From Vandiemenella viatica (lineage: Eukaryota > Arthropoda > Insecta > Orthoptera > Morabidae), in the NCBI GenBank assembly GCA_031002005.1, contig CM061914.1:15982148-16046147 (forward strand): a DNA stretch of 64,000 nucleotides, in the 5' to 3' direction. Below, in pieces: positions 20,708-32,561 of the stretch. A model generated the notes under the pieces. The model had not been told where the DNA came from and searched no databases. It saw only the letters and a list, made by a program, of their open reading frames with translations. Made by a program: the position numbers and the translations under genes. Every line of letters starts with the position of its first letter. The first letter of the stretch is position 1.

Positions 20708-21575
20708 CATAGACGTGGTGCTGTTAAGATTTCGTAACGCGTTTAAAGACATTAATTCATACCTTATCAAGGAATCATGATTGGAATTTGGTTTAAATGG
20801 TATTTTATTAAGCACTCAATGTAGAGTATTATACAAGTATATTTTATTTTGTATTTAATTTCCATCTGTATATTAAATCGCATGACTACTTGCAGGAAAG
20901 GCAGCAGTCAAACAATATTTTTTTTTCTTTTGGGTTGATGAAACGAAGCAGCTTTCGCTTCACACCTTGTGGGTTGGGGAAGGCAGGTGCCGGTTAGGTT
21001 AAGTGGCCAAATTAGTGACGCTTGAGTGCACCCATAGAGAGAGATGAAACGGGGGTTAGGGAGAACAGGTGTTCGCTCAAGTGGCCTGAAAAAAGAGCAA
21101 TAGTAGGGGAGGAGAACAGTAGGCAGGTTAATTTGCCTAATTAGTGACCCATGAGTGCACCCAAAGAGAGGCGAAACTGAGGTTAGTGAAGGGGAGGGAG
21201 AGAGGGGTGGGGAGTGGACGGAGGGGAGCTAACTGACGGGAGGGGAAGGGGAGGGAGAAGCGGCCGAGGCCAAGAACAATAGGTGTGAAAATGATTGACA
21301 GTTCTTTTGTTTGGGCTCACTCCGCCTAACACACACTACTGTCGCCTGTCTCTGCTTCTTCTCCGCTGCGGCCACTAGTTTACTCGTTTCTCCCACCTCC
21401 ACTTTCACTCTCACTGCTCACACCGTTTTCGTCTCTCCGTGACTCTTTAAATTTCTTTCTGTACTGTTTTTGATGATAATAAGATGTGACCCGAGCTCGT
21501 AAAAATTGCATCCTATTCTACAATGCCGGCATAGGCAATGCCTTCTCGCAAACTATTTCGCCTTGGCTTAAGCAG
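20708..21575. other. no recognised gene; purine-rich block
   Basis: AT-rich to 20990, then G/A-rich sequence with two related segments: AATTAGTGACGCTTGAGTGC at about 21009 and AATTAGTGACCCATGAGTGC at about 21136. These suggest a local duplication of ~127 bp. No coding or RNA signal seen. Confidence 0.5.
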
Positions 21576-22985
21576 TCATCATCATCATCATTAGATGTTT
21601 CCGCTTTTGCGGTTTATCCTGCACATCCTCTTCCAAGTCTGGCGGTCTTTCCAAGGTTTTACCTCCATCACTTTTCTCCAAACGACTCCCTTAGCCTCTA
21701 CATCTTTCTTCACGGTCCATACACCTTGCCCGAGGTTTTTAAACTTGTCTTCTTCCATTCTCGCTGTTCGCCAGTGCTACTTTTGGCATCCTCCCCTCCT
21801 CCATTCTCATAACATGCCCCAGCCACTGCAGTCTTTTCCTCCTTAACATCTCTTCGAATGCTTCCACTTGTAGTCCCTTCCTGATGTTATCATTTCTAAT
21901 TTTGTCTTTCCTCATGACATTCTCTATCCCTCTCAGAAACCTCATATCTGCCACCTCCAATATGCTATTATCTCTTTTTATCCATGTTTTAGAACCATAA
22001 GTCAGTATGGACTGGTAATATACTTTATACAGCAGAATTTTTGCATCCTTCCCTATGTTCCACCTCCAGATTACATCCTTTATCTGCTGATACAAATGTC
22101 CGCTCTTCCTTACTCTCTGACTTATTTCTTCCTCCATCTTTCCAATAGTAGTTACCTTGCTTCCTAGATACACAAATGATTCTACCCATTTCAATTTCTT
22201 GCTGCCAAGTAACCCATCCTTCGACGAGCCAGTGTTTCTTGTTATCTTCATTATTTTGGTCTTTTCTGTGCTTATCTCTCGGCCATGTTTACCTCTTGAA
22301 GTCCACCATTTCCATAATTCTCTTTCCAGATACTGTTCTGTGTTCTCCCATATTATGATGTCGTCACATATGCTATCACCTTCAGCTGTGTTGGATCTCT
22401 GTGTCCCTGGACTTCAGCGATTATTACATCCAATATTACATTAAATAGGACATGTGACAACACACTTCCTTGTCTTACTCCTCTTTCCGTGTGAAACCAT
22501 TCTGAATGTTTTCTGTCTATGCGCACGCAATTCTCACACTTCTCATTGATGTTCTTTATTAATCCCACAATCCCTTCATCTATTCCTCTCTTTTTTAAAC
22601 TTAGCCATATGCTTTCCCTCCATACATTATCATAGTCCTTTCTTATCTCAATGAAAGCTGTTACTGCCTCTTTGCCAAATTCCCACCTTTTCTCTATGAT
22701 TTGCCTGAGTATGAAAATTGCGTCCACTGTAGATGTTCGTTGCCTTAAACCAAACTGCTCCTCTCTAGCTGTGTTCTCTAGCCTTTACTTGATTTTATTT
22801 AGAATAATTTTTTCATATATTTTCAGGCCGTGGCTCAGCAGTGTAGTTCTCGCATTTGGTTTTACTCCGTTGTTTATGAATAGTCACTATGACTCCCTTC
22901 CTCCAAACCTCTGGTATTTTCCTTTCTTTCCAGACTCTTCGTCTTCGCTTCAGCATTGAATACCTGTAATGTGTCGTCGCGAACG
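21576..22985 (-). pseudogene. RTE-clade LINE, 5'-truncated RT and C-terminus
   Basis: The minus-strand frame 22727-22353 has AVTAFIEIRKDYDNVW (motif A region, altered), GVRQGSVLSHVLFNVILDVI and then YVTTS in place of the YADD box. Frame 22251-21739 has the RTE thumb and C-terminus: SFVYLGSKVTTIGKMEEEIS, SILTYGSKTW, ADMRFLRGIENVMRKD, EEMLRRKRLQWLGHVMRM. The sense 3' end at about 21576 finishes in an ATGATGATGATG run, the short microsatellite tail usual for RTE elements. The loss of sequence 5' of ~22985 is a normal LINE truncation. The family is similar to the endonuclease part at 1195-2105. Confidence 0.85.
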
Positions 22986-23430
22986 CCACTAGGCTGATAT
23001 AATTTCCGAGAACGCCGAGTTTACAGCTCAGAGTCTTCTTGCATAGCGAAGTGAAACTTCATGCATCTGGGAGTGGCGCTATTAAGTTAGTGTCTGATCT
23101 GCACATTGTTTGGAGTTCGAGAATACAAGATTTGAGTTTCAAAGTCAGGCGTCTGTTTACCGCTTGCAGTGCCCACCCAAGTCTCGCACATTCTTCTACT
23201 CTTATGGTGTTATTATTTTGGTCCATATTTCTGATGAGTTTGTGTATTCAACTCATTTACTCCATGCTGTTGTCAATCATGCCCACTAAGATTATCACCT
23301 CTTCCGCATTCCTTTTGATTTTCTCCATATATTTCATTTATTGCTTTAAGCGTTTAGGTTTTGTTTTGTAAATTGATCATCGTCATCTTTTGTGATCTGA
23401 AGAGGATATTATACACGTCTGTATGTTACA
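22986..23430. other. no recognised gene
   Basis: AT-rich; one small plus-strand frame (23039-23371) has no recognised motif. Confidence 0.4.
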
Positions 23431-23439
23431 TATGACCAT

Positions 23440-23655
23440 CTACTTGAGAACCGAAATGGTTATTTGGTATCCTAAGAGTATTGTAGATGATATTTTGAGA
23501 CATGCTGGATTAGTTAATTTGCTGGTGGAGGGAACAGTCAAAGGTAAGAACTGTAGAGGAAGACAAAGATTAGAATATATGAAGCAGATGACTGAGGACG
23601 TGGGTTGTAGGGGATATGTAGAGATGAAGAGGATAGCACAAGATAGGATGTTCTC
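23440..23655 (+). pseudogene. C-terminal scrap of an RTE-clade LINE
   Basis: The plus-strand frame reads ILRHAGLVNLLVEGTVKGKN, RGRQRLEYMKQMTEDVGCRG, YVEMKRIAQDR. This is the conserved RTE C-terminus (HxGLxNLIxEGxVEGKxCRGRPRLEY...). Orientation is opposite to the RTE at 21576-22985, so it is a separate copy. Confidence 0.8.
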
Positions 23656-23690
23656 TTATTCTTATATTCTTATATTCTGAGCAAGGAATA

Positions 23691-24780
23691 ATGGGTACAT
23701 AGAGAAACTAATTGAACAACTCAACAACAAAATCAAAAAGAAATCAAGGATGTAACAAGACAGTCAACACACTAACACCATCAACCACACTAAAAAGCCA
23801 ATGGTATACCATGACTTACAATAATAAACACACACACAGAATAAGTAACATATTTAGGAAACATGGAATACAAATTGCATTTAGGACAAATAACACAATA
23901 CACAAACATTTGAACACCAACACTGAAAATAACCTGTACCAGCAATCAGGCATATATCAATTAACATGTCAACGGTGTAAAGCAATGTATATTGTCCAGA
24001 AACTTTAACATAAGGTACAAAGAACATATGAAAGCACTAACATGCACAAACCATTATACATTCGCCGAACATTTACTAGATCATAACCATCCCCCTATTT
24101 CTCTATAGACAGACATGATGATATTAAAAAGTAACAATCATAAACAACACTTGTTAGCAATTCAAGAAAACTACGAAATACACAAAGCCATAGGAATGGG
24201 AAAATCACTATTGAATGAATTCACCAATTTAACAAATAAAACACTGTTTAACTCACTAAAATATAAACACTACACAGGAAAACTAAAACAAACTGTTCAA
24301 CTTAATAAAAATAACCACCACACACGCACACAAACACACAAACAAAACAGCTGATGAAAACAGAGAAATAATTTAATAGAGCAACACAGATACAATAACA
24401 AACAAAAAATGAAACGAAGTTTGTAGCTCTGCATTTCACCAAAACAACATGTAATTTATGTAACAGACAAATGCAACAAGAAGCTTACAGTCAATATTTC
24501 AATGGATATAATGCCAAGTGTTTAGTCAGAAATATGTGTAAAACAGTTTTCTACTTGTGAAAAAGAAGATCTGTAAAATACATAAAGTGCTGTTCCAGAC
24601 CGCCATGAAAATATCGTCTCCCTAGCTGTAACTACAATGTAAATGTGTATATAATAATTTGTAATGCTTTTGTCAAATGTAATGAAACACATGTAAAACA
24701 AATTCAGAGTCACACCATAAGGGCGAAACGCGTATGGAAATAAAGTAACATCAACATAAACAGCTGTTTCCAGACGGAGT
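23691..24780 (+). pseudogene. Penelope-like element A, GIY-YIG endonuclease and 3' region
   Basis: Frame 23712-24008 contains FRKHGIQIAFRTNNTIHKHL and SGIYQLTCQRCKAMYIVQ, the GIY...YI(G) endonuclease core of Penelope-like elements. The Gly after YI is Val, and the frame breaks afterwards. A further block (24115-24354) continues the domain (ENYEIHKAIGMGKSLLNEFT). The 3' non-coding part ends near 24780 with GGGCGAAACGCGTATGG at about 24721-24737, which resembles the GAAAC-side core of the hammerhead ribozymes known in Penelope termini. The RT half of what may be the same family is at 33442-34146. Confidence 0.8.
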
Positions 24781-24839
24781 ATTGATTAATTATCTATTAA
24801 CCAACAACTGCGGAAGATTTTCTACAACTAGATTTGCAA

Positions 24840-25740
24840 GGGAAACTATAGAATTTAACGTTAAAGGTTACAACTGTACTACAGTACAAAGGTTTATGCT
24901 TTGCTATGCCACCACCGAAGGTGAAGAACATCTTGCGCTCCCCCAAGGATGACCTTGCACTGCGGACATCTGGGGGTGTGTGTTCACCAACGTTGTCTAG
25001 ACCATGCACGACACGTTCGTCTGGGGCAGAAAGACAAGTCTGCGGTGGTGGCCACGGTTTTGATTTCGAAAATACCAGAGTACTGGCGCATACTGGGAGC
25101 TTCTGGAACAGCATCTTTACGGAAGCAGTAGAAATTCGACTCGCGTCTAACCTCGTCAACCGCGACAGCGGGTACCAGCTGAGTGAAGCCTGGACGCCAA
25201 TCATCAATACTATTCGCCGACAGCGCGACCGGGACGCATTACACGGCGCGTCCAGATCAACGGGAAGTTCGGTGGTAACATAAGCAAGCAATTTGTTACT
25301 CAAGCATTAATGATCAACTTACGGGAAAGTTTTTGCCTTCTGATTTTTCCTTCTATCGAACGATGTGTTGATACGAGGCTGTACCCCGACTACGATTGGT
25401 TACAAATCTGACCAATCACGTGGCTCACGTGGCTCAATATGAGACCCACAACGGATCTGGGTTGACCCATCAGTGATGCCATGTGAAAAAGGACATCAAA
25501 TCTAGCCGTAACTCCACCTTGGCATCGATTCAAGCCGCAACGAGATTTGACCCCTGCTACGACTGGTTCCACAGCCGGCCAATCAGAGGTAGCAGCGGGA
25601 CTCTGGTCTAGTTCAGCAACTTCACACTTTCCTGACCTCACTTCACCAGAAGATGGAGTCGACGATTGAGAGCGCCGAAATATTGTGTAATTATAACACT
25701 CCTATAACTCGGCTAGTCACCCGAGAGGAATATTTATAAA
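24840..25740 (+). pseudogene. Penelope-like element B, GIY-YIG part and 3' region
   Basis: Frame 24906-25283 reads PPKVKNILRSPKDDLALRTS, then after a frame change HGFDFENTRVLAHTGSFWNS, IFTEAVEIRLASNLVNRDSG, YQLSEAWTPII. That is the C-terminal half of Penelope GIY-YIG proteins of a second family. The overlapping frame 24949-25131 carries the HQRC...RLGQKDKSAV segment that belongs between, so a frameshift lies near 25020-25050. The 3' region (25290-25740) has CAGAAGATGG...GCGCCGAAATATTG near 25648-25686, the layout of a Penelope terminus. The strong minus-strand frame 24797-25303 is the shadow of this gene. Confidence 0.75.
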
Positions 25741-25794
25741 ATGTCGTCATGTCAAATCAAACATCAAAACAATGCTCATTTGTTTTTTTTTTGA

Positions 25795-26215
25795 TACCAA
25801 GGGTGTAGTTCATTCAGAGTTTTTCACCCACATCAAATAGTCAATCAAACCTTTTATTTGGAAGTTTTAAGAAGATTATGGAACGGCATTCGTCAAAAAA
25901 GACCCGATTTGTGGCAGACAGGAGACTCGTTCTTCCATCACTACAATGCACCTGCACACACAGCTGTCTCTGTTAGGCAGTTTTTGGCTAGTAATGGCGT
26001 GGTTCCGCTGCCGTACGCACTATTCGCCTGACCCGGCTCCACGCATGAAAAGGGCCATCAAAGGACACCGATTTGACAACATTGAAGAGGTCGAGAAAAA
26101 AACGAGGGAGGAGCTGTCAGCCATTTCTAAAGAAGACTACAGAAAATGTTTCGAATAGGGAAAGCACCGGTGGGACAAATGTATTAGTTGTAATGGAGAG
26201 TATTTTGAAGGGGAT
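25795..26215 (+). pseudogene. mariner transposase C-terminal half, catalytic residues lost
   Basis: The translation runs FFDTKGVVHSEF..., then after frame changes KDPICGRQETRSSI, HHYNAPAHT, SPDPAPRMKRAIKGHRFDNI, EEVEKKTREELSAISKEDYR, KCFE and WDKCISCNGEYFEGD. The HHDN Asp is Tyr, and the segment normally holding the third Asp (between SPDPAP and RMKRA) is deleted. The copy is clearly dead and 5'-truncated. The orientation is plus. Confidence 0.85.
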
Positions 26216-27530
26216 TATGTTGTGGAGGCGCTTAAATGCGCTCGCCTACGTCGTTCTCTTCGATCTGGGAACACAATTTCGATTTGCAGAACATTCCGCT
26301 TCTGTCGTGGCTGGAATAACGTGAAATTCTATCGATACTTCGTTGATTTTAGTAAAATGTTTCTGTATTTCTTTCTTTTACTTAAATGAACATCATTCTG
26401 AGTCTCGACTACTTTACGCTATAGAAAACAGTAAACTTCTTGTTGTCTTATGGGAAAGATATTGGCAGCGCGAATATCTATTTGCTGTGTTAAACTTGTG
26501 AAAGGAATGAGGAAGGGATCTGCAAATGTCCGATGTATCAAGCAACAGAACGGCATGGGATCGTTCTAGGAAGAATTGCGTCAGCTTGCTTCTCGGAACA
26601 TCGTATCTAGAATAATGTGGCCTGTCCTGGAAAGCTGTTCTTCCTTCGTAGTTACCACGATCGCATGTTTGATGCACATGACTGCGGGTCTAAGGGTCTG
26701 CGATATGAATCTCGGTCTCGGCGGAATTTTTACTGGTGTTGGACTTTATTAGTTTACTTTATTAGTTTGAGCTATAGACCGATCCTGGCGGATGGCTGCT
26801 TTTTTGCGGCCATGCTGGTTTTCCATGGTTTCCGTAAATCACTTCACGCGATGCTGGGATGGCTCCCTCAAAGGGCCGTGGGTGAAGTCCTTCCTGTTTC
26901 GCAAACACAATCCTCCGGCGGGTGTAATGATGTTTTTGAGGAGTCGTAGAATTTTAGTTTAAGGAAGAATCAGTTAGAAGTTTTCCATACATCTGTGACG
27001 ATCGTTAGTAAACTTCAAGTAATGGCAGATGAGGAAGTGTCAGGTTTCTTACTTCTTGTGACCGTTCAAAACAAATAACACTAAGAATTTCTGAGAACAT
27101 GGTATTCTTAAATGGTCTTACCAAGTATGAAATCTCGCCGTTCATTCATTACCATCGCACAAGTACCTGGCTCAGATGGTCTCAAGAAATCAATTCAGGA
27201 TTATTCTGTCTGATCCGATACTAGGCATCACCTTGTATTTACTGGACTCCGCTTGTCCACAAATCCAAAGCCTCTAACAATAATAAAGGCATCGCAGCAG
27301 CAGCTCGCACATTGCACCGTATTACCACAGGTCAGGTGACTAGTGTCTAGAATTACCTGTCAAGAGACCCGCTTGAATTTTCAGATGATGTTCTTATTTT
27401 GTTTTACGTTGTGATGTATTTAATATTCTCATCTCTGTATAAAAAAGTTATGTAAAAAATACTGAAGAAAAAGATGTATAGTGACAGTCTATTTTTAAAG
27501 TATTGACTCCGAAGTGAGAGCCGGGATGGT
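26216..27530. other. no gene; one SINE fragment
   Basis: A SINE body piece lies at about 26808-26885 (TGGTTTTCCATGGTTTCCGT then AAATCACTTCACGCGATGC). The rest is unassigned AT-rich sequence without motifs. Confidence 0.5.
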
Positions 27531-27635
27531 TTGTTCTAAAGGTCATGAAGAATTCATTCGAGCCCTTTGCCGCCTCTAATGACCCCGACGTCAACAAGGC
27601 GTAAAGCCATAATCAATTTAAAAAAAAAAAAAACA
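27531..27635 (+). mobile_element. 3' tail of SINE subfamily B
   Basis: CTCTAATGACCCCGACGTCA and AGGCGTAAAGCCATAATC followed by an A-run match the tail of the SINE at 31640-31875, which differs from the subfamily A tail. The tRNA head is missing. Confidence 0.65.
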
Positions 27636-27889
27636 ATTGGCAGTCACTGGGGGCTGCCACGAATGCGATCCGCGCGACTCGTCGTACTCCGCGAGGCGGA
27701 CTCGCAAGATTCTACCCACCCACAAATCGCCCAACGCGCATAAACAAGTTATCTAACTTAGTCCACAACCCGAAGGTTGCTAGCTTCGCGAAGGAGATGT
27801 ACCGGAGGCAGCAAGGCCGATTCCTTTCCTCAGGGAATCAGAACCACGGAACGTCCCGCCGTAGCTCATATAATCGAGAACAATTCTTG

Positions 27890-27957
27890 CTCACCGCGGA
27901 ATTAGAATTGGCTGCCGGAGAGAGAAGCGCCTTAACCGCTGAGCTACCTGGACGTCT
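27890..27957 (-). mobile_element. tRNA-like head of another SINE
   Basis: The minus strand reads CCAGGTAGCTCAGCGGTTAA then GGCGCTTCTCTC. This is a good tRNA A-box region, but I see no matching B box or cloverleaf, so I call a SINE head rather than a tRNA gene. Confidence 0.5.
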
Positions 27958-27959
27958 AG

Positions 27960-29740
27960 TTTCGAAGCATAGCTACGTGTGCTAAACACTATCAAAATCA
28001 GATCAAATGTGTGTTTGTATTAAGATCGTTTGAAAAATTAGTTTCGCTGCTGTTCAATTGCAACACGTGGTACAGACAAACTGCTAGTACAGCGTGTTGG
28101 TGACGCGTCCAGCGCGCGTATCACACGAGCTACGCGTCACAGCATGTCGGTGACGCGAAGTCGTCCGATATTCCGCACATAGCATGGATTCGGAATGTCT
28201 TGGCTGTATTTATCTGTTTTAGAACTATTAAGCGATATAACAGTAAGGCCCTCTATACGGGGCAGAGCTCTGAGAGGAGTTGACTTGCACGCACTTACTG
28301 CGGAGCCTACACGACGCGGCAGACTCGGGCCAAGTGACCGACATGCAACTAGGGATTGCAGACCAGTCGCATTGCCCCGCAGTCGACATCGCGTGTATGT
28401 CTTTCACGGTCGGCGACATGGAAACTGTGAATTTTCAAACGACGAGAAGTAAAAAAATAACAGCGGGGTCGACGGCGTTCCATGCGACGCGTAAAGGGAC
28501 GTGACTGGTGACGTCGCAGTTAATATACCTTGTGCGTCTGTCGTCTGACAGGAGCGAAAATTATAATGTTTAGTACGAAACACAGTACATGGTTATAAAG
28601 CAGGCCGAGTAGTGAGAGCCTAGCGAGGCACACAACTCGCCGCGAGCAGCAGTAACCAATGCGGTTCCTGACAAGCACATTGTAGGCCTACTATTTGTTT
28701 CTTCCAAAAGCAGGAAAGAGTGATTGATTTACAAAATGTTTCTTTTCTAAAATGCTCATTGTGATTTGCTGTTTTTATTTAGGCATCTTACATACAAATA
28801 ACAATTAATGCCATTATTTAACTGCTTAATAGATAGATAATCTTCCAAACTTATATGATTTGACAGAAGGCATTTAATACTTCTAATGAATGTTTACTTG
28901 TCATATATGATTATTTATTTAACTATTAAAATTATACTTAAAAACTGTAAGAGCATGAAATACTTTAACGCGTATGAGATTAATTTATAGTTACAGATTA
29001 CGCGTACAAGAGGCTAGACATAATAATTAGTATCATTTAGCTACTTAAAATACTGTTAACTGTGTGGTTTGCTTTTGTTATTTAATTTGATAACGCGGGA
29101 TCATACGGGGTTGAAAACACTGTGTGATTGCAATCTTTACCTGCTACGTTCTGTAAGACGGGTAATCAACCCCTCTGTATCTATATCAGTAGTAAAATTT
29201 TCTAACCCGTCTCACATTAAAGTTGATTTATAAATTAGATTTACAGCAAGTGAAGCATAAAATAAGAATTGCTTACCCAATACTTTGTCATATTTTCGCT
29301 AAGTTAGACAGAGTAAATCTTTACAAAACAACTTACTGTAGTTAAATACTTTGCATACACAGAAGTATGAAGTCTGATGAAATTACATTTAATTGATTAA
29401 ATTATTGATGATACAGTCTATTAAATTAAAAAAAGGAAAGTGGTTCAGTATCGGACATAACCCCTACCGCCTTCCGTGAAAACTGAAAGCAGCGCAGTAG
29501 TGGGCGGTGGAAACAATCCAGGCATGTAGTACCACCCCCGCTACTAATCACCCTTAATGCGTGCGACATCGTGATGTGAAATAGCCGAGTCTTGACGCTG
29601 GCACCTGCTGACGTCACGCCCGCTTGTGATTATGGGGGAGACGGGAAGTTCCTTAATGCGTACGACGACTCACTCTCTCTTTTTTTGGCGCGTACATAGG
29701 GTGTTAAAAAAAAAGATAAGATATAGTAGGAGGTGAGAGT
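27960..29740. other. no recognised gene; CpG-rich island then AT-rich sequence
   Basis: 28060-28550 is GC- and CpG-rich with repeated GTGACGCG/ACGCGTC motifs (28098-28165). 28680-29410 is strongly AT-rich, and 29430-29700 is GC-richer again. No coding frame shows a family motif. The CpG-rich part could be a promoter or an old DNA transposon end. Confidence 0.45.
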
Positions 29741-30581
29741 ATGCATCGAAATAACACAGTAACATTGAAACGAAAACAAATTCCGTCGGACTTGATAGCA
29801 GGTTCGCAATGTGATGATTTGTGTGACGTAATAAGGGGGATGAAAAGATTATTTGCCGATGATGCTATTATTTATCGTGAAATGAAAACCCAGGAAGACA
29901 GCGCTTTGTTACAAGACGATATTATGAAAATAATTGCGTGCTGTAAAGACTGGCAGTTGGAGTTAAACGCTAAAAAGTGTCAGGTCATGCGTGTAAGTAA
30001 AAAGGTGACACCATTTAGCTCTGAATAGAACTGTAGATTCCGCTAAATACCTAGGGGTAACAATTCGTAATAATTTGTCGTGGAATGAACATATCGAGAA
30101 TGTAATTGGGAAAGCAAATCGTGTGCTCCGATTTCTAGGTCGTAATTTAAAACAATGCACTCCTGAAATTAAATCAATTGCATATATGTCACTAGTGCTT
30201 CCTCTCTTGGAATATTGTTGTTCTGTATGGGGTCCCCATCAAAAGGCGTTAATGGAGGCATTAGAGAGGGTCCAGAGAAGGGCCGCCCGATTCGTGACAG
30301 GTATATGTAGTTGGAAGGAAAGCGTAAGTGCGATGTTGAAGGAGTTAGGTTGGGAAGACCTGGAACACCAAAGGCATTGCTCTCGACAGAAGCTAATTGA
30401 AACATTCACGACTGACATATTTCAGAATGACAGGAAAGAATTATTGCTACCAGCAACATTCGTATCTCGGAATGACCGTGAAAATAAGATAAGAAAAATC
30501 AGGGCTAGAACCGATTCCTTTCTGTATTCATTTTTTCCAGCGATTAGGGAATGGAATAGACAGGATTTACCGGGCGAGTAA
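29741..30581 (+). pseudogene. CR1/L2-like LINE, RT C-terminal part, 5'-truncated
   Basis: Frame 29741-30028 contains RLFADDAIIYREMKT (RT motif C) and CKDWQLELNAKKCQVMRVS. A single frameshift near 30020-30035 leads into the frame ending at 30581: AKYLGVTIRNNLSWNEHIEN, LVLPLLEYCCSVWGPHQKAL, ERVQRRAARFVTGICSWKES, then RARTDSFLYSFFPAIREWN. This is the thumb and C-terminus of CR1/L2/jockey-group LINEs. It begins just before the FADD box, a typical 5' truncation. Confidence 0.9.
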
Positions 30582-30635
30582 ACTTAAAATCCGACAGGAG
30601 TAGCTTTCGATAAAGCACTCCGGCCATCCTGATCT

Positions 30636-30705
30636 GGGTTTTCCATGGTTTTCCCAGATCACTCCACGCGAATGCGGGGATGGTTCCTCACAATAGCCCA
30701 TGGGC
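30636..30705 (+). mobile_element. SINE fragment
   Basis: CTGGGTTTTCCATGGTTTTC and CCAGATCACTCCACGCGAAT match the SINE body, without head or tail. Confidence 0.6.
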
Positions 30706-31639
30706 GCCTCCTACCATATCCCGTATATCCCTTCCAAACTATTACCCTTTCGGATAGGTGCACACACTTCTAGTGAATCGCAGAGTAATAGTAATAGTGA
30801 CGCCCGCCCATCGCAACGCAGGCCTGGATGGTTGTGAACGTCGTCACTGCATATCAACACGTACAGGACTGCGGCATGCATCGTGATGGACCCACCTGCT
30901 ATTAGCACAATGCTTATTATACATTTTTGTCTTATTTTTGATGCATGCTGTCACCTCCTAAAACATTGTTTTCAACCCTGTACACACAAGACGAAGATAA
31001 AATATGGTAAATAGAATACTGCCGTTCTTTCTGATTGCAAAAACACTACAGAAGTGCTAACAAAATGTCAAAAACAGATAATAAACCCAGACACTAGAAT
31101 TTTTGCAGAAAGAATGTGTGGTAGTAAACTGCGCGGCAGTTCGTGGGGAGACGCAGCTGTTCCCGCAGCACACCTTCCTCTACATCACAACAACAACGTA
31201 ATTCAAGTTGCTGCATCTTCTGATCGCGATCTAGCTTCCAAAGTACATGGAATAGCGACAGATTTTTCGTAAAAACTTCTGTGGTGAAATAATAAAAACG
31301 TTTTGGTATTAGTAGGTGATTTAATTGTGATTTTGTTTAATTCAACCAAGTGCAAAGGTTACACGTGGTTATATCGCATGGAACGAGGGCCCGTAATAGC
31401 TGAGGCAGCGCACTTACACCTCACAGAGCACGGAGAGTCAAACCGATGTCGGGTTATTAGGCTTCTCACGATGCGCACATTTGCGCGCTGGGCCGATCCT
31501 GCTAGGCCCGGGTAGTGGGGAGGGCTGAAGTGGCGCCGTCGGCCCAAGTCTCCTCTGCAGTCATTCAGAATGTAGTACTTCGTGCACCTCTGCCTTCTCA
31601 CTGTCGGCGTTAACATTAAAAACCTACTTTGATGATGAC
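30706..31639. other. no recognised gene
   Basis: Frames such as 31054-31272 and 31303-31515 have no recognised motif. Moderately GC-rich at 31380-31600. Confidence 0.4.
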
Positions 31640-31875
31640 CGACAAATCCACCGAGCGTGTTGCCGAGCCGTAACGCTATGGAGGACGCCGGTTCGAATCC
31701 CTGTTCCGATCCAGATTTGGGTTTTCCATGGTTTCCCCAAATCACTCCAGGCGGAAGCCGGAATGCGTCCTTCAAAAGGCCATGGCCGAATTCCTTCACG
31801 TTCCTAGTCTTCAGTCCCATCCATCCTCTAATGGCTGCGACGTCTACGAGGCGTAAAGCCATAAGTGAAAAAAAG
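31640..31875 (+). mobile_element. tRNA-derived SINE, subfamily B
   Basis: Box B at about 31690 (CCGGTTCGAATCCCTG), the shared body (GGTTTTCCATGGTTTCCCCA, AAATCACTCCAGGCGGAAGC) and a tail CCATCCTCTAATGGCTGCGA then GAGGCGTAAAGCCATAAG and an A-run. The tail differs from that of subfamily A, while the heads are alike. Confidence 0.8.
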
Positions 31876-31893
31876 GTGAGTAGTATATAAAGG

Positions 31894-32300
31894 CGCCGCC
31901 TCCACCCGTCCCGCCTCCACCCGTCCCGCCTCCACCCGTCCCGCCTCCTCCCGTCCCGCCGCCACCCGTCCCGCCTCCACCCGTCCCGCCTCCACCCGTC
32001 CCGCCTCCACCCGTCCCGCCTCCACCCGTCCCGCCTCCACCCGTCCCGCCTACACCCGTCCCGCCTCCACCCGTCCCGCCTACACCCGTCCCGCCTCCAC
32101 CCGTCCCGCCGCCACCCGTCCCGCCGCCACCCGTCCCGCCTCCACCCGTCCCGCCTCCACCCGTCCCGCCTCCACCCGTCCCGCCTCCACCCGTCCCGCC
32201 TCCACCCGTCCCGCCTCCACCCGTCTCGTCTCCACCGGTCCCGCCTCCTCCCGTCCCGCCTCCACCCGTCCCGCCTCCACCCGTCCCGCCTCCTCCACTC
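31894..32300. repeat. 15-bp GC-rich minisatellite, about 27 copies
   Basis: The unit is CCGCCTCCACCCGTC. Variants are scattered through the array (CCTCC, GCCACC, TACACC, GTCTCG). Because 15 is a multiple of 3, all frames stay open, which creates the long minus-strand frames of GGGGT and EAGRV repeats. I do not regard these as genes. The array starts about 20 bp after the SINE at 31640-31875. Confidence 0.95.
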
Positions 32301-32561
32301 CCATCAGACTCGCATGTGTGCCGTTTTTGGATATGACCTTCACCTGCCTTCAAAGACACCGCCACCCGCCCCGCCCACACACCCGCTCCCTGCTGCCCTC
32401 TACCTTAAAATTTAATTAAAATCTCTGTCAGAGCGAAAATAAAAGGTCTTGACCAGATTGCTTTACTCCCCGCGGCCTTTTCAATTAAAATTCTGTACCG
32501 GTGGTTGCCGGGGCCTTCCCCCTTCCACCGGAGCCAGGTGCAGGCCTCTAACAGCAGTATA

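Noticed and set aside
24797..25303. 168-codon minus-strand ORF
   Set aside because: It is the antisense shadow of the Penelope GIY-YIG pseudogene, which explains the sequence far better.
29399..29700. GC-richer block as a promoter or DNA transposon end
   Set aside because: No inverted partner, duplication or start-site motif could be found.
31844..32380. Long Gly/Thr and Glu/Ala/Gly repeat proteins on the minus strand
   Set aside because: Produced by the 15-bp minisatellite; no start context or unique sequence supports a gene.
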